Of a stretch of DNA of 64,000 nt, positions 41,735 through 49,943 are shown piece after piece. The notes under the pieces are model-generated. The model searched no databases, had not been told where the DNA came from, and saw nothing but the letters and a program-made list of their open reading frames with translations. Every line of letters begins with the position of its first letter. The stretch's first letter is position 1. This DNA comes from Ruminococcus sp. Its GTDB lineage: Bacteria > Bacillota > Clostridia > Oscillospirales > Ruminococcaceae. The position numbers and the translations under genes were made by a program. The stretch is taken from contig NZ_JAFYYT010000037.1 of assembly GCF_017549005.1 (NCBI RefSeq), positions 62,001 to 126,000 of the forward strand. The letters run 5' to 3'.

Positions 41735-44500
41735 TCACTGCTTATTGTATGTAGCCCACTGATAACGAGCTGTAAGAGGAGTCTTGCCATTGTAGTGGTT
41801 GAGCCACTCGTCAACGCCTCTGCCGGGCCATGTGTTCATCATGATCTTGCCGGGAGTCTGCGGGATATTCTGATTTGCCGTGTATACAGCCTTTCCGTCA
41901 ACGTACCATGTGATGTGGTCGCGCTGCCAGTCGAAGCCGTAGGTATGATATCCCTGCGAAGCGTCAAATCCGAGGTTATACATGAACTCGTGATTGCCCT
42001 GACCGTTTGTATAGTAATTGAACTGTACCTTTGTGGTATCCTTGCCGAGGATCTCGATATCTATCTCGTCCCACGGATTGTTGTCGGAAGGACCTGTGTA
42101 GGTGAAGAATGATGATACAACGCCGTCATTCTTTATAGCCTGCATTGATGTTTCATAGTAGCCGAAGCCGTAGAATTCATTTGTCCTGTACTCAGCGCCT
42201 GCATAGTTGTACTTGCCCGAGTAGTCCTTGTCGATACTGAGGGTAAGAGCTCCGTCCTTGAAAGCTGTCTGTGACTTATACCAGCCGCAGTCAAAAGGAT
42301 CGCCGTTCTCCCAGCCGTCGGAAGCAATGAAATAACGTGATGAACCCTTTCTGAAGTCATCAGCCATTGTAGCTGATGTATTCATAGCAGTACCGTAGTC
42401 TGTGAGACCGGAAGCTGTCTTGCCGCCTGACTGCTGATTGTTGTTATTGTTATTGTTGTTATTATTGTTGCCCTGTTCCCATGGATTCTGCCAGGGGTTC
42501 TGGTTCTGATTGTTATTATTATTGTTATTGTTTGATGAATCGCTCTTCTTATATGTAGCCCACTGATAGCGAGCTGTAAGAGGAGTATTTCCGTTGTAGT
42601 GGTTGAGCCAGCCGTCAACGCCTCTGCCGGGCCATGCATTCATCATGATCTTGCCGGCTGTCTTCGGGATATTCTGATTTGCCGTGTATACAGGCTTTCC
42701 GTCAACATACCATGTGATGTGATCGGGCTGCCAGTCAAATCCGTATGTATGGAATGCCTGTGAAGCGTCAAATCCGAGATCATACATCTTCTCGTGATTG
42801 CCCTGACCGTTGGTATAGTAGTTGAACTGTACCTTTGTAGTATCCTTGCCGAGGATCTCGATGTCTATCTCGTCCCACGGATTATTGTCGGACTCACCTG
42901 TGTAGGTAAAGAATGATGATACAACGCCGTCATTCTTTATAGCCTGCATAGAGGTCTCGTAGTAGCCGTAGTGATAGAAGTCATTTGTTCTGTACTCAGC
43001 ACCTGCGTAGTTGTACTTTCCTGTTTTGTCCTTGTCGATGGAAAGTGTCAGATATCCCTTGTCAAGAGATGTCTGCGAAGCATACCAGCCGCAGTCGAAG
43101 GGATCGCCGTTCTCCCAGCCGTCGGAAGCTATGAAGTACTTGGACGAACCGTCGCGGAAGTCCTCAACCATAGTAGCGGAAGAATCCATCTTCGTGCCGA
43201 GATCCTGGATAGTTCCCTGCTGCTGGTTGTTATTATTGTTATTATTGTTCTGTTCCCATGGATTCTGGTTCTGGTTGTTGTTATTGTTGTTATTATTATT
43301 ATTGTTGTTATTTCCGTCGGGAGCTCCGTTCTTATTATAAGTTACATACTGATAGTAAGCTGTGAGAGGAGTATTTCCGTTGTAGTGGTTGAGCCAGCCG
43401 TCAACGCCTCTGCCCGGCCATGTGTTCATCATGATCTTTCCGGCTGTCTTCGGGATATTCTGATTTGCCGTGTATACAGCCTTTCCGTCGATGTACCAGG
43501 TGATATGATCGGGCTGCCAGTCGAAGCCGTAGGTGTGGAAGCCCTGTGAAGCGTCAAATCCGAGATCGTACATCTTCTCGTGATTGCCCTGACCGCTTGT
43601 ATAGTAGTTGAACTGTACCTTTGTAGTGTCCTTGCCGAGAACTTCGATATCGATCTCGTCCCACGGATTATCGTCGGAAGGACCGGTGTATGTGAAGAAC
43701 GAAGAAACAACGCCGTCGTTCTTTATAGCCTGCATCGAGGTCTCATAGTAGCCGTAGTGATAGAAGTCATTCGTTCTGTACTCAGCGCCTGCGTAGTTGT
43801 ACTTTCCTGTTTTGTCCTTATCTATGGAAAGTGTCAGGCAGCCCTTGTCCAGAGATGTCTGTGAAGCGTACCAGCCGCAGTCGAATGGATCGCCGTTCTC
43901 CCAGCCGTCGGAAGCTATGAAGTACTTGGACGAACCGTCGCGGAAGTCTTCAACCATAGTAGCCGAAGAATTCATAGGTGTACCGTAGTCCTTGATATTC
44001 AGCTGCTGCTTTGGAGCTGTTGTTGTGGTGGTAGTAGTTGTTGTCGAAGTAGTAGTTGTTGTGGTCTTCGATGTTGTAGTGGTCGTAGTTGTGGTAGTAG
44101 TTGTTGTAGTGGTATTCTCGTTGTTTACGGGATCGTCATTGTTTTTCGGGAGATAAGACTCAGGAAGCTCCTTAACGATATTGAGCAGATACTTCTGGAT
44201 AGTGAGCGCGTCATTTGAGGTAACTGACGAGCCGTTCTCATAAACGTCCGCATTGAGCTTTCCTGTCTCTGTGATATGGTGCTGATCCGAACCGTTAACG
44301 CCGTACTTGTTCGGATTTGCAAGCGACTGCATAATGGTAACAGCGTCGCCCATATCAACTGTTCCGTCGCAGTTTGCGTCGCCCCATTTTGTAACAGCCT
44401 CAGCAGCATTTGCAGCCATAGGCATTGCAGTCATGGGGAAAGTCATCATCGCGCATGCTGCAAACACAGCAGCGCAGCGCCTGAATGTGTGCTTTTTCAT
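41735..44500 (-). CDS. Secreted N-dockerin, triple-GH16 beta-glucanase (lichenase type)
   Basis: A 921-residue exported enzyme. Order: signal peptide (1-32), an N-terminal dockerin (about 38-112; first loop GDANCDGTVDMGDAV, second loop ADVYENGSSVTSND degenerate), a Thr linker (130-162), then three GH16 modules (about 168-390, 430-651, 698-919) joined by Asn-rich linkers. Each module has the lichenase motif WDEIDIE (Glu pairs at 282/286, 544/548 and 812/816), giving nucleophile and acid/base for cleaving mixed-linkage beta-1,3-1,4-glucan. Modules 1 and 2 differ at only about 16 of 220 positions by my count. The dockerin should anchor it to a scaffoldin. A terminal dockerin at the N-end is uncommon. 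Confidence 0.93.
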   Translation of the reverse strand: MKKHTFRRCAAVFAACAMMTFPMTAMPMAANAAEAVTKWGDANCDGTVDMGDAVTIMQSLANPNKYGVNGSDQHHITETGKLNADVYENGSSVTSNDALTIQKYLLNIVKELPESYLPKNNDDPVNNENTTTTTTTTTTTTTTSKTTTTTTSTTTTTTTTTAPKQQLNIKDYGTPMNSSATMVEDFRDGSSKYFIASDGWENGDPFDCGWYASQTSLDKGCLTLSIDKDKTGKYNYAGAEYRTNDFYHYGYYETSMQAIKNDGVVSSFFTYTGPSDDNPWDEIDIEVLGKDTTKVQFNYYTSGQGNHEKMYDLGFDASQGFHTYGFDWQPDHITWYIDGKAVYTANQNIPKTAGKIMMNTWPGRGVDGWLNHYNGNTPLTAYYQYVTYNKNGAPDGNNNNNNNNNNNNNQNQNPWEQNNNNNNNNQQQGTIQDLGTKMDSSATMVEDFRDGSSKYFIASDGWENGDPFDCGWYASQTSLDKGYLTLSIDKDKTGKYNYAGAEYRTNDFYHYGYYETSMQAIKNDGVVSSFFTYTGESDNNPWDEIDIEILGKDTTKVQFNYYTNGQGNHEKMYDLGFDASQAFHTYGFDWQPDHITWYVDGKPVYTANQNIPKTAGKIMMNAWPGRGVDGWLNHYNGNTPLTARYQWATYKKSDSSNNNNNNNNQNQNPWQNPWEQGNNNNNNNNNNNQQSGGKTASGLTDYGTAMNTSATMADDFRKGSSRYFIASDGWENGDPFDCGWYKSQTAFKDGALTLSIDKDYSGKYNYAGAEYRTNEFYGFGYYETSMQAIKNDGVVSSFFTYTGPSDNNPWDEIDIEILGKDTTKVQFNYYTNGQGNHEFMYNLGFDASQGYHTYGFDWQRDHITWYVDGKAVYTANQNIPQTPGKIMMNTWPGRGVDEWLNHYNGKTPLTARYQWATYNKQ
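42440..42530 (-). repeat. Asn-codon repeat linker between GH16 modules 2 and 3
   Basis: Runs of ATT/GTT triplets (Asn codons on minus) around a NQNPWQNPWEQ spacer. A second such tract lies at about 43218-43315, with NQNPWEQ between two Asn runs. The AAT/AAC triplet arrays are prone to length change. Confidence 0.8.
44018..44115 (-). repeat. Thr-codon repeat linker
   Basis: A run of about 30 Thr codons (ACA/ACT/ACC on minus) with two interrupting Ser/Lys residues, joining the dockerin to GH16 module 1. Similar Thr runs occur in the GH43 and GH11 proteins. Confidence 0.85.
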
Positions 44501-44519
44501 AAATCTTCCCTCTCATTCC

Positions 44520-44571
44520 GTGACAAAGGTCACTAAAAATAAATTTATACATTTGAAACAGAACGCGCCAA
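44520..44571 (-). promoter_or_regulatory. Possible GH16 promoter and leader palindrome
   Basis: Minus strand: TTGGCG (44571-44566), 16 bases, TATAAA (44549-44544), followed by the palindrome GTGAC-CTTT-GTCAC (44533-44520) in the leader. The spacing is acceptable and the hexamers are weak. Confidence 0.4.
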
Positions 44572-44597
44572 AGCACACATTGCGCTTGAACGGCACG

Positions 44598-45395
44598 TTA
44601 TGTCACATCCTGTGATATCCTGCGGAACTCCGACGGAGTATAGCCCGTCTGCTCCTTGAACTGCCTTGCGAAATGAACGTAGCTGCGGTATCCGCTGCTT
44701 GCGGAGATATCGTTTATATTCATATTCGTTGTTGAAAGCAGCATTTTCGCGTAGGTCACGCGGCTTTTTACGAGGTCTTCGATAAAGGTGACGCCGAAAT
44801 GCTTCTTATAGGCGTGCTGGAAAGCCGAGCGGCTCATTCTCACCTCATGAGCGGTGCTGTCAACGCTGCGCTGCTCATAGGGGCGGCTGTATATTTTATT
44901 GCGGACAGTGGATATGAGCTCGAACTGAGTACTTCTCCTGCCCGATACACTGTTCTGAGTGTTTTCCTTGATCTTTATGAACATAAGTCTCATGAAGAGC
45001 TCTGCCGATTCCACCCTGCAGGGGTTGTCGGAATACCGCTCATAAGCGATTGACTTCACGCAGTAGCTGAGGAACTCCAGCGGCATAGGTATAGCCGTTT
45101 CGAGAGGCAGGTTCATTTTCAGGAACTCCTCTTCCTCGCCGGCATCGTCAAAGTCGAAATGAACCCAGTCATTCTCGAACACGTTCAGTGGGACACAGCG
45201 GTAGCGCTGGGGTCTGCCCTTCGGATAGATAAACACCGTACCTGCCGGTGTCTGTGTCTCCCTGCCGTCCACCTCAAAAACAGCGGGCGTGCGGACAAGA
45301 AGGAGCAGATAATCTCCGCTTCCGTCGGGACGGTCGATGAAAAAGTCTGCGTCATGGCAGTGGTCAAAGCCAACATTATTAATGATCATTGTCAA
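44598..45395 (-). CDS. AraC-family transcriptional regulator
   Basis: A 265-residue protein with an N-terminal cupin-like domain (YLLLLVRTPAVFEVDG, AGTVFIYPKGRPQRY) and a C-terminal AraC DNA-binding domain (STAHEVRMSRSAFQHAYKKHFG, then NINDISASSGYRSYVHFARQFKEQTGYTPSEFR-type block, about 170-262). It lies immediately upstream of the GH16 gene in the same direction, 97 bases away, which makes the GH16 gene its most likely target. The next gene upstream is another AraC regulator. The effector is unknown. Confidence 0.9.
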   Translation of the reverse strand: MTMIINNVGFDHCHDADFFIDRPDGSGDYLLLLVRTPAVFEVDGRETQTPAGTVFIYPKGRPQRYRCVPLNVFENDWVHFDFDDAGEEEEFLKMNLPLETAIPMPLEFLSYCVKSIAYERYSDNPCRVESAELFMRLMFIKIKENTQNSVSGRRSTQFELISTVRNKIYSRPYEQRSVDSTAHEVRMSRSAFQHAYKKHFGVTFIEDLVKSRVTYAKMLLSTTNMNINDISASSGYRSYVHFARQFKEQTGYTPSEFRRISQDVT

Positions 45396-45518
45396 TTCTC
45401 CGTTTTCTAAAGATTCCGTTTTATGACAGATCTATAATTCAACACTCACGAGCCTTTTTATTCATTGTGTAGATTATAACATTTTCAAATCTGTTTTTAT
45501 ATTATTATATTGTCAAAA

Positions 45519-45525
45519 TTAGCAA
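45519..45525 (-). promoter_or_regulatory. TTGCTAA motif upstream of the AraC gene
   Basis: TTGCTAA on minus (45525-45519), in an AT-rich leader about 125 bases before the 45395 start. The same seven bases occur at 40570 and 49645. Confidence 0.3.
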
Positions 45526-45544
45526 TATAATGATATCTGCATAA

Positions 45545-45578
45545 AACGTTATCCCCCGCATAGGCGAGGGATAATGGT
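45545..45578 (-). terminator. Terminator after the second AraC gene
   Basis: Imperfect hairpin CATTATCCCTCGCC / GGGGGATAACG followed by TTTTAT on the minus strand, directly after the stop at 45581. Confidence 0.6.
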
Positions 45579-45580
45579 TT

Positions 45581-46342
45581 TTACTTGTTCTCTTTCATGA
45601 AATCAGGAAATTTGTAGCGTTTTTTGTACTCTTTCGGAGTAACGCCCAGGTATTTCTTGAATATCTTGATAAAATAGCTCTGGGAGCTGAAACCCAGAAG
45701 GTTGCTTATCTCAGAATCGGTATACTCGGAAAAGGTCAGAAGATTTGCAGCTTCCTCTGCTTTCGTCTTGCTTACATAATTACTGAAAGCGATGCCCGTT
45801 TCCGACTTGAAAAGCCTTGAAAGGTACGCAGGACTTATTTTAAGGAAGTCCGCGGCGTCTTCTATCATGATCTTTCCGTGGAGATGATCGCTTATGTAGT
45901 CGAGAGCGCGTACTATCTGCTTGGAGTAGATACCGCTGTTGCGGACTCTTCTCATATGCCTCGTATAGCCCTCTATCATTTCCTGATGTACTGCATGGAC
46001 CTCGTCCTCCGTCCTGCATTCATCAGCCTTCATTATGTAAATATCGCTGAGATTATAGGCTTCTTCAAGTGTCATGCCGCTGTTTATGCAGAATCTTGCA
46101 ATAAGTGCGGCTGAAATTGAAAAATGGTATTTTAAGTTTCTGAGAGGATCCTTACTCAGGATACCGTAGCCCTCGCTGCAAAGCGGAGTCGCAAACACCT
46201 TCACAAGCTCGATATTACCCGAACAGATGCTCTCATAGCACGCTATCTCACGGTCAAAGGGCGCGTGCTCGAAACCCTCCTCGCGTTTAAGGAAAAGATG
46301 GGATGAAATATACTTCTCTGTATAATCGCTCATGTAGGACAC
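45581..46342 (-). CDS. AraC-family transcriptional regulator
   Basis: A 253-residue regulator. The N-terminal 140 residues are helical and do not show a cupin signature, unlike the other two AraC proteins here; they contain CINSGMTLEEAYNLSDIYIMKADEC, a pattern I associate with regulators carrying a helical sensor. The C-terminal DNA-binding domain has KIMIEDAADFLKISPAYLSRLFKSETG and SEISNLLGFSSQSYFIKIFKKYLG (about 155-240). It sits between the first AraC gene and the GH43-CE1 gene, all minus. AGGTGTCCTAC precedes the ATG. Target not evident. Confidence 0.88.
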   Translation of the reverse strand: MSYMSDYTEKYISSHLFLKREEGFEHAPFDREIACYESICSGNIELVKVFATPLCSEGYGILSKDPLRNLKYHFSISAALIARFCINSGMTLEEAYNLSDIYIMKADECRTEDEVHAVHQEMIEGYTRHMRRVRNSGIYSKQIVRALDYISDHLHGKIMIEDAADFLKISPAYLSRLFKSETGIAFSNYVSKTKAEEAANLLTFSEYTDSEISNLLGFSSQSYFIKIFKKYLGVTPKEYKKRYKFPDFMKENK

Positions 46343-46478
46343 CTCACTTATATGGTACTTTAATTACATTATATCATCAAAATATGAATTAATCAAGCAC
46401 AATATGTTACTTGTGCTATTTGAATCAAGCCCACTGCACACAGAGCGCAGTGAGCTTGACGAAATGATATTTCAGTTA

Positions 46479-49457
46479 TTAAGTACCTGTTTCATGGAAG
46501 AAGTAAGGAAGTGCGTCATAAACGTAATGCCTTACATAGCCCCACCAGTGAGTCTTGCCTGGAGCGACCAGCCAGTAGAGGTTGCCGTTTGAGAAATCCG
46601 AAGTATATGTAAAGTACTTCGTGCGTGTCTTGAGGTCCTCCATTTCGGGCTTCATGTTGGGATATGCGATATCATCGGAACCTGTAGCCGCAAAGATGAA
46701 GTACTGATTCTTCTTGAGACCGAGTCTGTCGATAGTTCCTGTCAGAGCGTCCATGCCCTCCCAGTTATTGCCCGAAAGCGGCATCAGGTAGCCGACGATG
46801 TCCATATCGTGGTCTGCAACGCACCATGTCGAGAGACCTCCCATTGAGAAGCCGCCGTATGCACGGTGCATTCTTGTAGCCTGGAGATTCGACTCGGAAA
46901 CGTCGCCCTTGGCGTATGTTGAATACTTCTTCTCAACGAAAGGAACCACGCTCTTCTTGAACTCGTCCCAGAACTTGTCTGCTCCGCTCTTGTTGAATGT
47001 AGGAGTTACCACGATCATAGGCTCAAGCTCGCCGTTCATTATCATATGGTCGAGGATCTTGTTGAGCTTTACGTCGTCGCTGAAGATCGTATTCTCGTTC
47101 TCTCCGCCGCCGTGCATGATGTAGAAAATGTTGTACTGCTTGCTCTCATCATAGCCGTAAGGGAGATAAACATTGAGAGTATTGCTGCCGTTTATGCCGT
47201 TATAGGTCTCCTTGACTATCCTGCCCGACTGCGAACAGGAATTGAGGTAGTCACCCGGCGCTTCCTTGTAGGAAACAGCGGGATTGTAGTCGAAAGGCGT
47301 TACCTGCGGCTCCGGAGAGTTATCCGGGAATTCCTTTATCTTGCCGAGAACGAAATTCTGCATAAGGATAAGGTCATTCACCTCAAACTCAGTGCTCTTG
47401 TCAACGTCTGCGAGTTTCTCCAGAGAAGCATCCCTGCTGCTTGAAAGAATGAGCTTTCTTGCAGCGCTTATGTCCATCGCGTTCAGACGTCCGTCGGAGT
47501 TTACATCGCCGAGTATGAACTGTCCGCCGACTGCGCCCTCGATAGCCGTGCCGGCCGCTGCGACAGCCACATCGTCAACATAGAAGCTCGTCGAACCGCT
47601 TTCTGTCTCGACATAGACCATTATATCGGAAGCGTCGGCAGGTACGGTAAAGCTGGTATTTGCCAGCTGGACCCACTTGCCCTTCATAGGAACAGCCTTA
47701 GCGATCTTCTCGTATTTTGTATCTGTTCCGTCGCTGTACTGCATAGTCAGGTAGAATACTTCAGAGTCTCTGCCCTCATTCTGCATTACATTAGCGCTGA
47801 AGCTGTAGGACTTGCCTGCGCTTATGCTGCTTCCCGGTTTGAAAGCCGCGCCGTTCCACGAATCCGATCTGCCTGAGCAGTAGAGCGAACCGCTGCCCTC
47901 GAAGGCCGCCTTGGATGATGCTGCTACAGAAGCTCCGCCTCTGCCTTCCCAATTTTCATCGCTGCTTTCGAATGTATAACGCAGCAGATAATCCCCTGAA
48001 ACGACAGTCTTTCCAATAGTAGTAGTCGTTGTATTATTCCTGGGTGCAGTGGTCGAAGTTGTTGTAACAGAAGGCTGAACGCCCTCATCTCCGCCGAATT
48101 TCCACCAGTCGATGTTGAAGAGGTAGTCATTGCCGCCTGTATATTTGAAGTAAAGGTCGTGCTCGCCGCTTGCGCCGCTGACGCTGCAGGATACTTCTTC
48201 CCAGCTCTGCCAGCCGCCCGTCACGGGAACTTCGCAGGTACCTACCTTCTTGCCGTTGAGGCCGTCAAGATAGATCTCTATGCTGCCGCCGCTTCCTGCC
48301 GAAGCAACGCTTGCTGTGAATTTATCGGCACCGCTGCCGAAATCGACGCCGCTCACCTTGACGTAGCTGCCGTTTCGGATATTTGAAAGATCCATGCCGA
48401 CATTGTCGCAGGCTTCCGTCTTTACGCCTGACGAGAAGCACATAGTCTCGGCTTCAACGCGCTTGAACGGGTCAAGAGCTTCCAGCTGCTCAGGCCCCTG
48501 CTTTGTAGGCGAGATAGTCGGTATAGAACCGTCCGAGCCGTACTGAAATTCGTCAACGCATACGCTTCTGTCGAAGCTGCCGCCTCCCGGGAGACTTGCG
48601 TCGTGATAGAACAGGTACGAATGGCCCTTGAAGTCGATAACTCCGGGGTGATTTGTGAAGCAGTTGTGCTTCTTCATTACCTGTCCGCCGTATTTCCACG
48701 GACCTGTAGGTGAAGGCGCTGTAGAGTAGCCTATGCTCTCAGAGTCCTCTCCGTTGTAGAATGCAGCGAAAACAAGATAATAGAGATCGCCGCGCTTGTA
48801 GAACCACGGTCCCTCGCCGTAGGAGGACGCTTTTCCGCCTCCGGGACCGAATGTGGAGGAGTTCATGTCAAAGTGACCGATAGGACCGTCAAGAGTTACC
48901 ATGTCCTCCTTGAGCTTGACATAGTAACAGGTCGGATTTCCGAACATGAGCCAGGCCTGTCCGTCATCGTCGATGAACACCGTCGGGTCAATGTAATCCC
49001 AGTTGGGACCGCAAAGAGGCTTGCCTAAAGCGTCCTTGAAAGGTCCCGTCGGCGAATCGGCAACTGCAACGCCTATGCCTCTGCCGCCGCCTGATTTGTT
49101 CTCGAGAGTCACATAGTAATAGAACTTACCGTTACGCTCTATACACTGTGACGCCCAGGCGGAATCTTCCTTGCCCCATGAAAACGAGTTCCACGAAAGC
49201 AGCATACCGTGATCTGTCCAGTTCTGCATATCCTGCGAGGAATAGCAGTGCCAGTCAGGCATATAGTAGAAGTCCGAGTTGTCTTTGTCACGTCCGGTGT
49301 ATACATATACCGTATCATTATACACCATCGGTGCAGGGTCAGTGCTGTAAATCGTCTGGATACAGGGATTATCAGCCATGACCTGAGCTGTCGGGACTGT
49401 CGCCAGCGCAGTCAGTGACATTGCAGCGGCAGTCGCAAAAGATAATAATCTTTTCAT
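46479..49457 (-). CDS. Secreted GH43-CBM6-CBM22-dockerin-CE1 arabinoxylan enzyme
   Basis: A 992-residue multi-domain enzyme. Signal peptide (1-29); GH43 five-bladed propeller (about 33-325) with general base D40 in STDPAP, D157 in YIDPTVF and acid E215 in YGEGPW; CBM6 (about 330-455, ending FNIDWWKFG); Thr linker (about 463-482); CBM4/22-like module (about 488-635); dockerin (647-710, loops GDVNSDGRLNAMD and ADVDKSTEFEVND); and a CE1 esterase (about 735-985) with nucleophile S871 in GGFSMGG and a His near GKTHWWGY. GH43-CBM6 proteins are usually arabinofuranosidases or xylosidases; CE1 fits feruloyl or acetylxylan esterase. GGGGG lies before the ATG. Confidence 0.93.
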   Translation of the reverse strand: MKRLLSFATAAAMSLTALATVPTAQVMADNPCIQTIYSTDPAPMVYNDTVYVYTGRDKDNSDFYYMPDWHCYSSQDMQNWTDHGMLLSWNSFSWGKEDSAWASQCIERNGKFYYYVTLENKSGGGRGIGVAVADSPTGPFKDALGKPLCGPNWDYIDPTVFIDDDGQAWLMFGNPTCYYVKLKEDMVTLDGPIGHFDMNSSTFGPGGGKASSYGEGPWFYKRGDLYYLVFAAFYNGEDSESIGYSTAPSPTGPWKYGGQVMKKHNCFTNHPGVIDFKGHSYLFYHDASLPGGGSFDRSVCVDEFQYGSDGSIPTISPTKQGPEQLEALDPFKRVEAETMCFSSGVKTEACDNVGMDLSNIRNGSYVKVSGVDFGSGADKFTASVASAGSGGSIEIYLDGLNGKKVGTCEVPVTGGWQSWEEVSCSVSGASGEHDLYFKYTGGNDYLFNIDWWKFGGDEGVQPSVTTTSTTAPRNNTTTTTIGKTVVSGDYLLRYTFESSDENWEGRGGASVAASSKAAFEGSGSLYCSGRSDSWNGAAFKPGSSISAGKSYSFSANVMQNEGRDSEVFYLTMQYSDGTDTKYEKIAKAVPMKGKWVQLANTSFTVPADASDIMVYVETESGSTSFYVDDVAVAAAGTAIEGAVGGQFILGDVNSDGRLNAMDISAARKLILSSSRDASLEKLADVDKSTEFEVNDLILMQNFVLGKIKEFPDNSPEPQVTPFDYNPAVSYKEAPGDYLNSCSQSGRIVKETYNGINGSNTLNVYLPYGYDESKQYNIFYIMHGGGENENTIFSDDVKLNKILDHMIMNGELEPMIVVTPTFNKSGADKFWDEFKKSVVPFVEKKYSTYAKGDVSESNLQATRMHRAYGGFSMGGLSTWCVADHDMDIVGYLMPLSGNNWEGMDALTGTIDRLGLKKNQYFIFAATGSDDIAYPNMKPEMEDLKTRTKYFTYTSDFSNGNLYWLVAPGKTHWWGYVRHYVYDALPYFFHETGT

Positions 49458-49943
49458 AAGTCTGCCCCCATTATTAAGTTTTTTGGATTTTGCCTATTAT
49501 TTCCCTTCTGATTGAGCGTGAACCTTTAACGGTCAAAGTTCACAATTTCTTTATATTTTATCTACAGTATAATGTAAATTTAGACTTTTCTTATACCAAA
49601 ATTATGATATTTATGGTAATATTACTACCATTTATGTTCGTTTTTTGCTAAACTTATCATTTATTGCTATCCATACTAAAATATCTCTACATTTTGCTGT
49701 TTTGTTCATTATTTTCTTTATTTTTCGGCAATTTCACGTAAAAAATCTTCCATTTACATGAGTCCATTGCGGCCATGAACAATATTATTTTTGTGCTGCT
49801 GTCAGCAATTTTTAGCTATGATCCACAATTACCACAAAAAACGACTTGCATTTAAATACTTGTTCATTTTACAATGAAGTCACAGATATCTTCGGGCACT
49901 TTTACAATTGTTTTTTATGATTTGAAAAAAGGAGTGATCCACC
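49458..49943. promoter_or_regulatory. Divergent control region between GH43-CE1 and GH11 genes
   Basis: A 486-base, very AT-rich stretch without a gene. It holds an imperfect leader hairpin for the GH43 gene (GTGAACCTTT/AAAGTTCAC, 49518-49543), a TTGCTAA motif (49645-49651), a second similar AGCAATTTTTAGCTA tract near 49803, and a plausible GH11 promoter TTGCAT (49846-49851), 18 bases, TACAAT (49870-49875). No strong sigma-A promoter for the GH43 gene is evident, as expected for an activated promoter. Confidence 0.5.

Noticed and set aside
42971-43549. 192-codon plus frame opposite GH16
   Set aside because: Val/Ile-rich text arises from reading Asn-codon repeats backwards; not a membrane protein gene.
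42440-44115. Repeat arrays that might suggest CRISPR
   Set aside because: They are in-frame Asn and Thr codon runs in linkers, with no constant repeat-spacer pattern.
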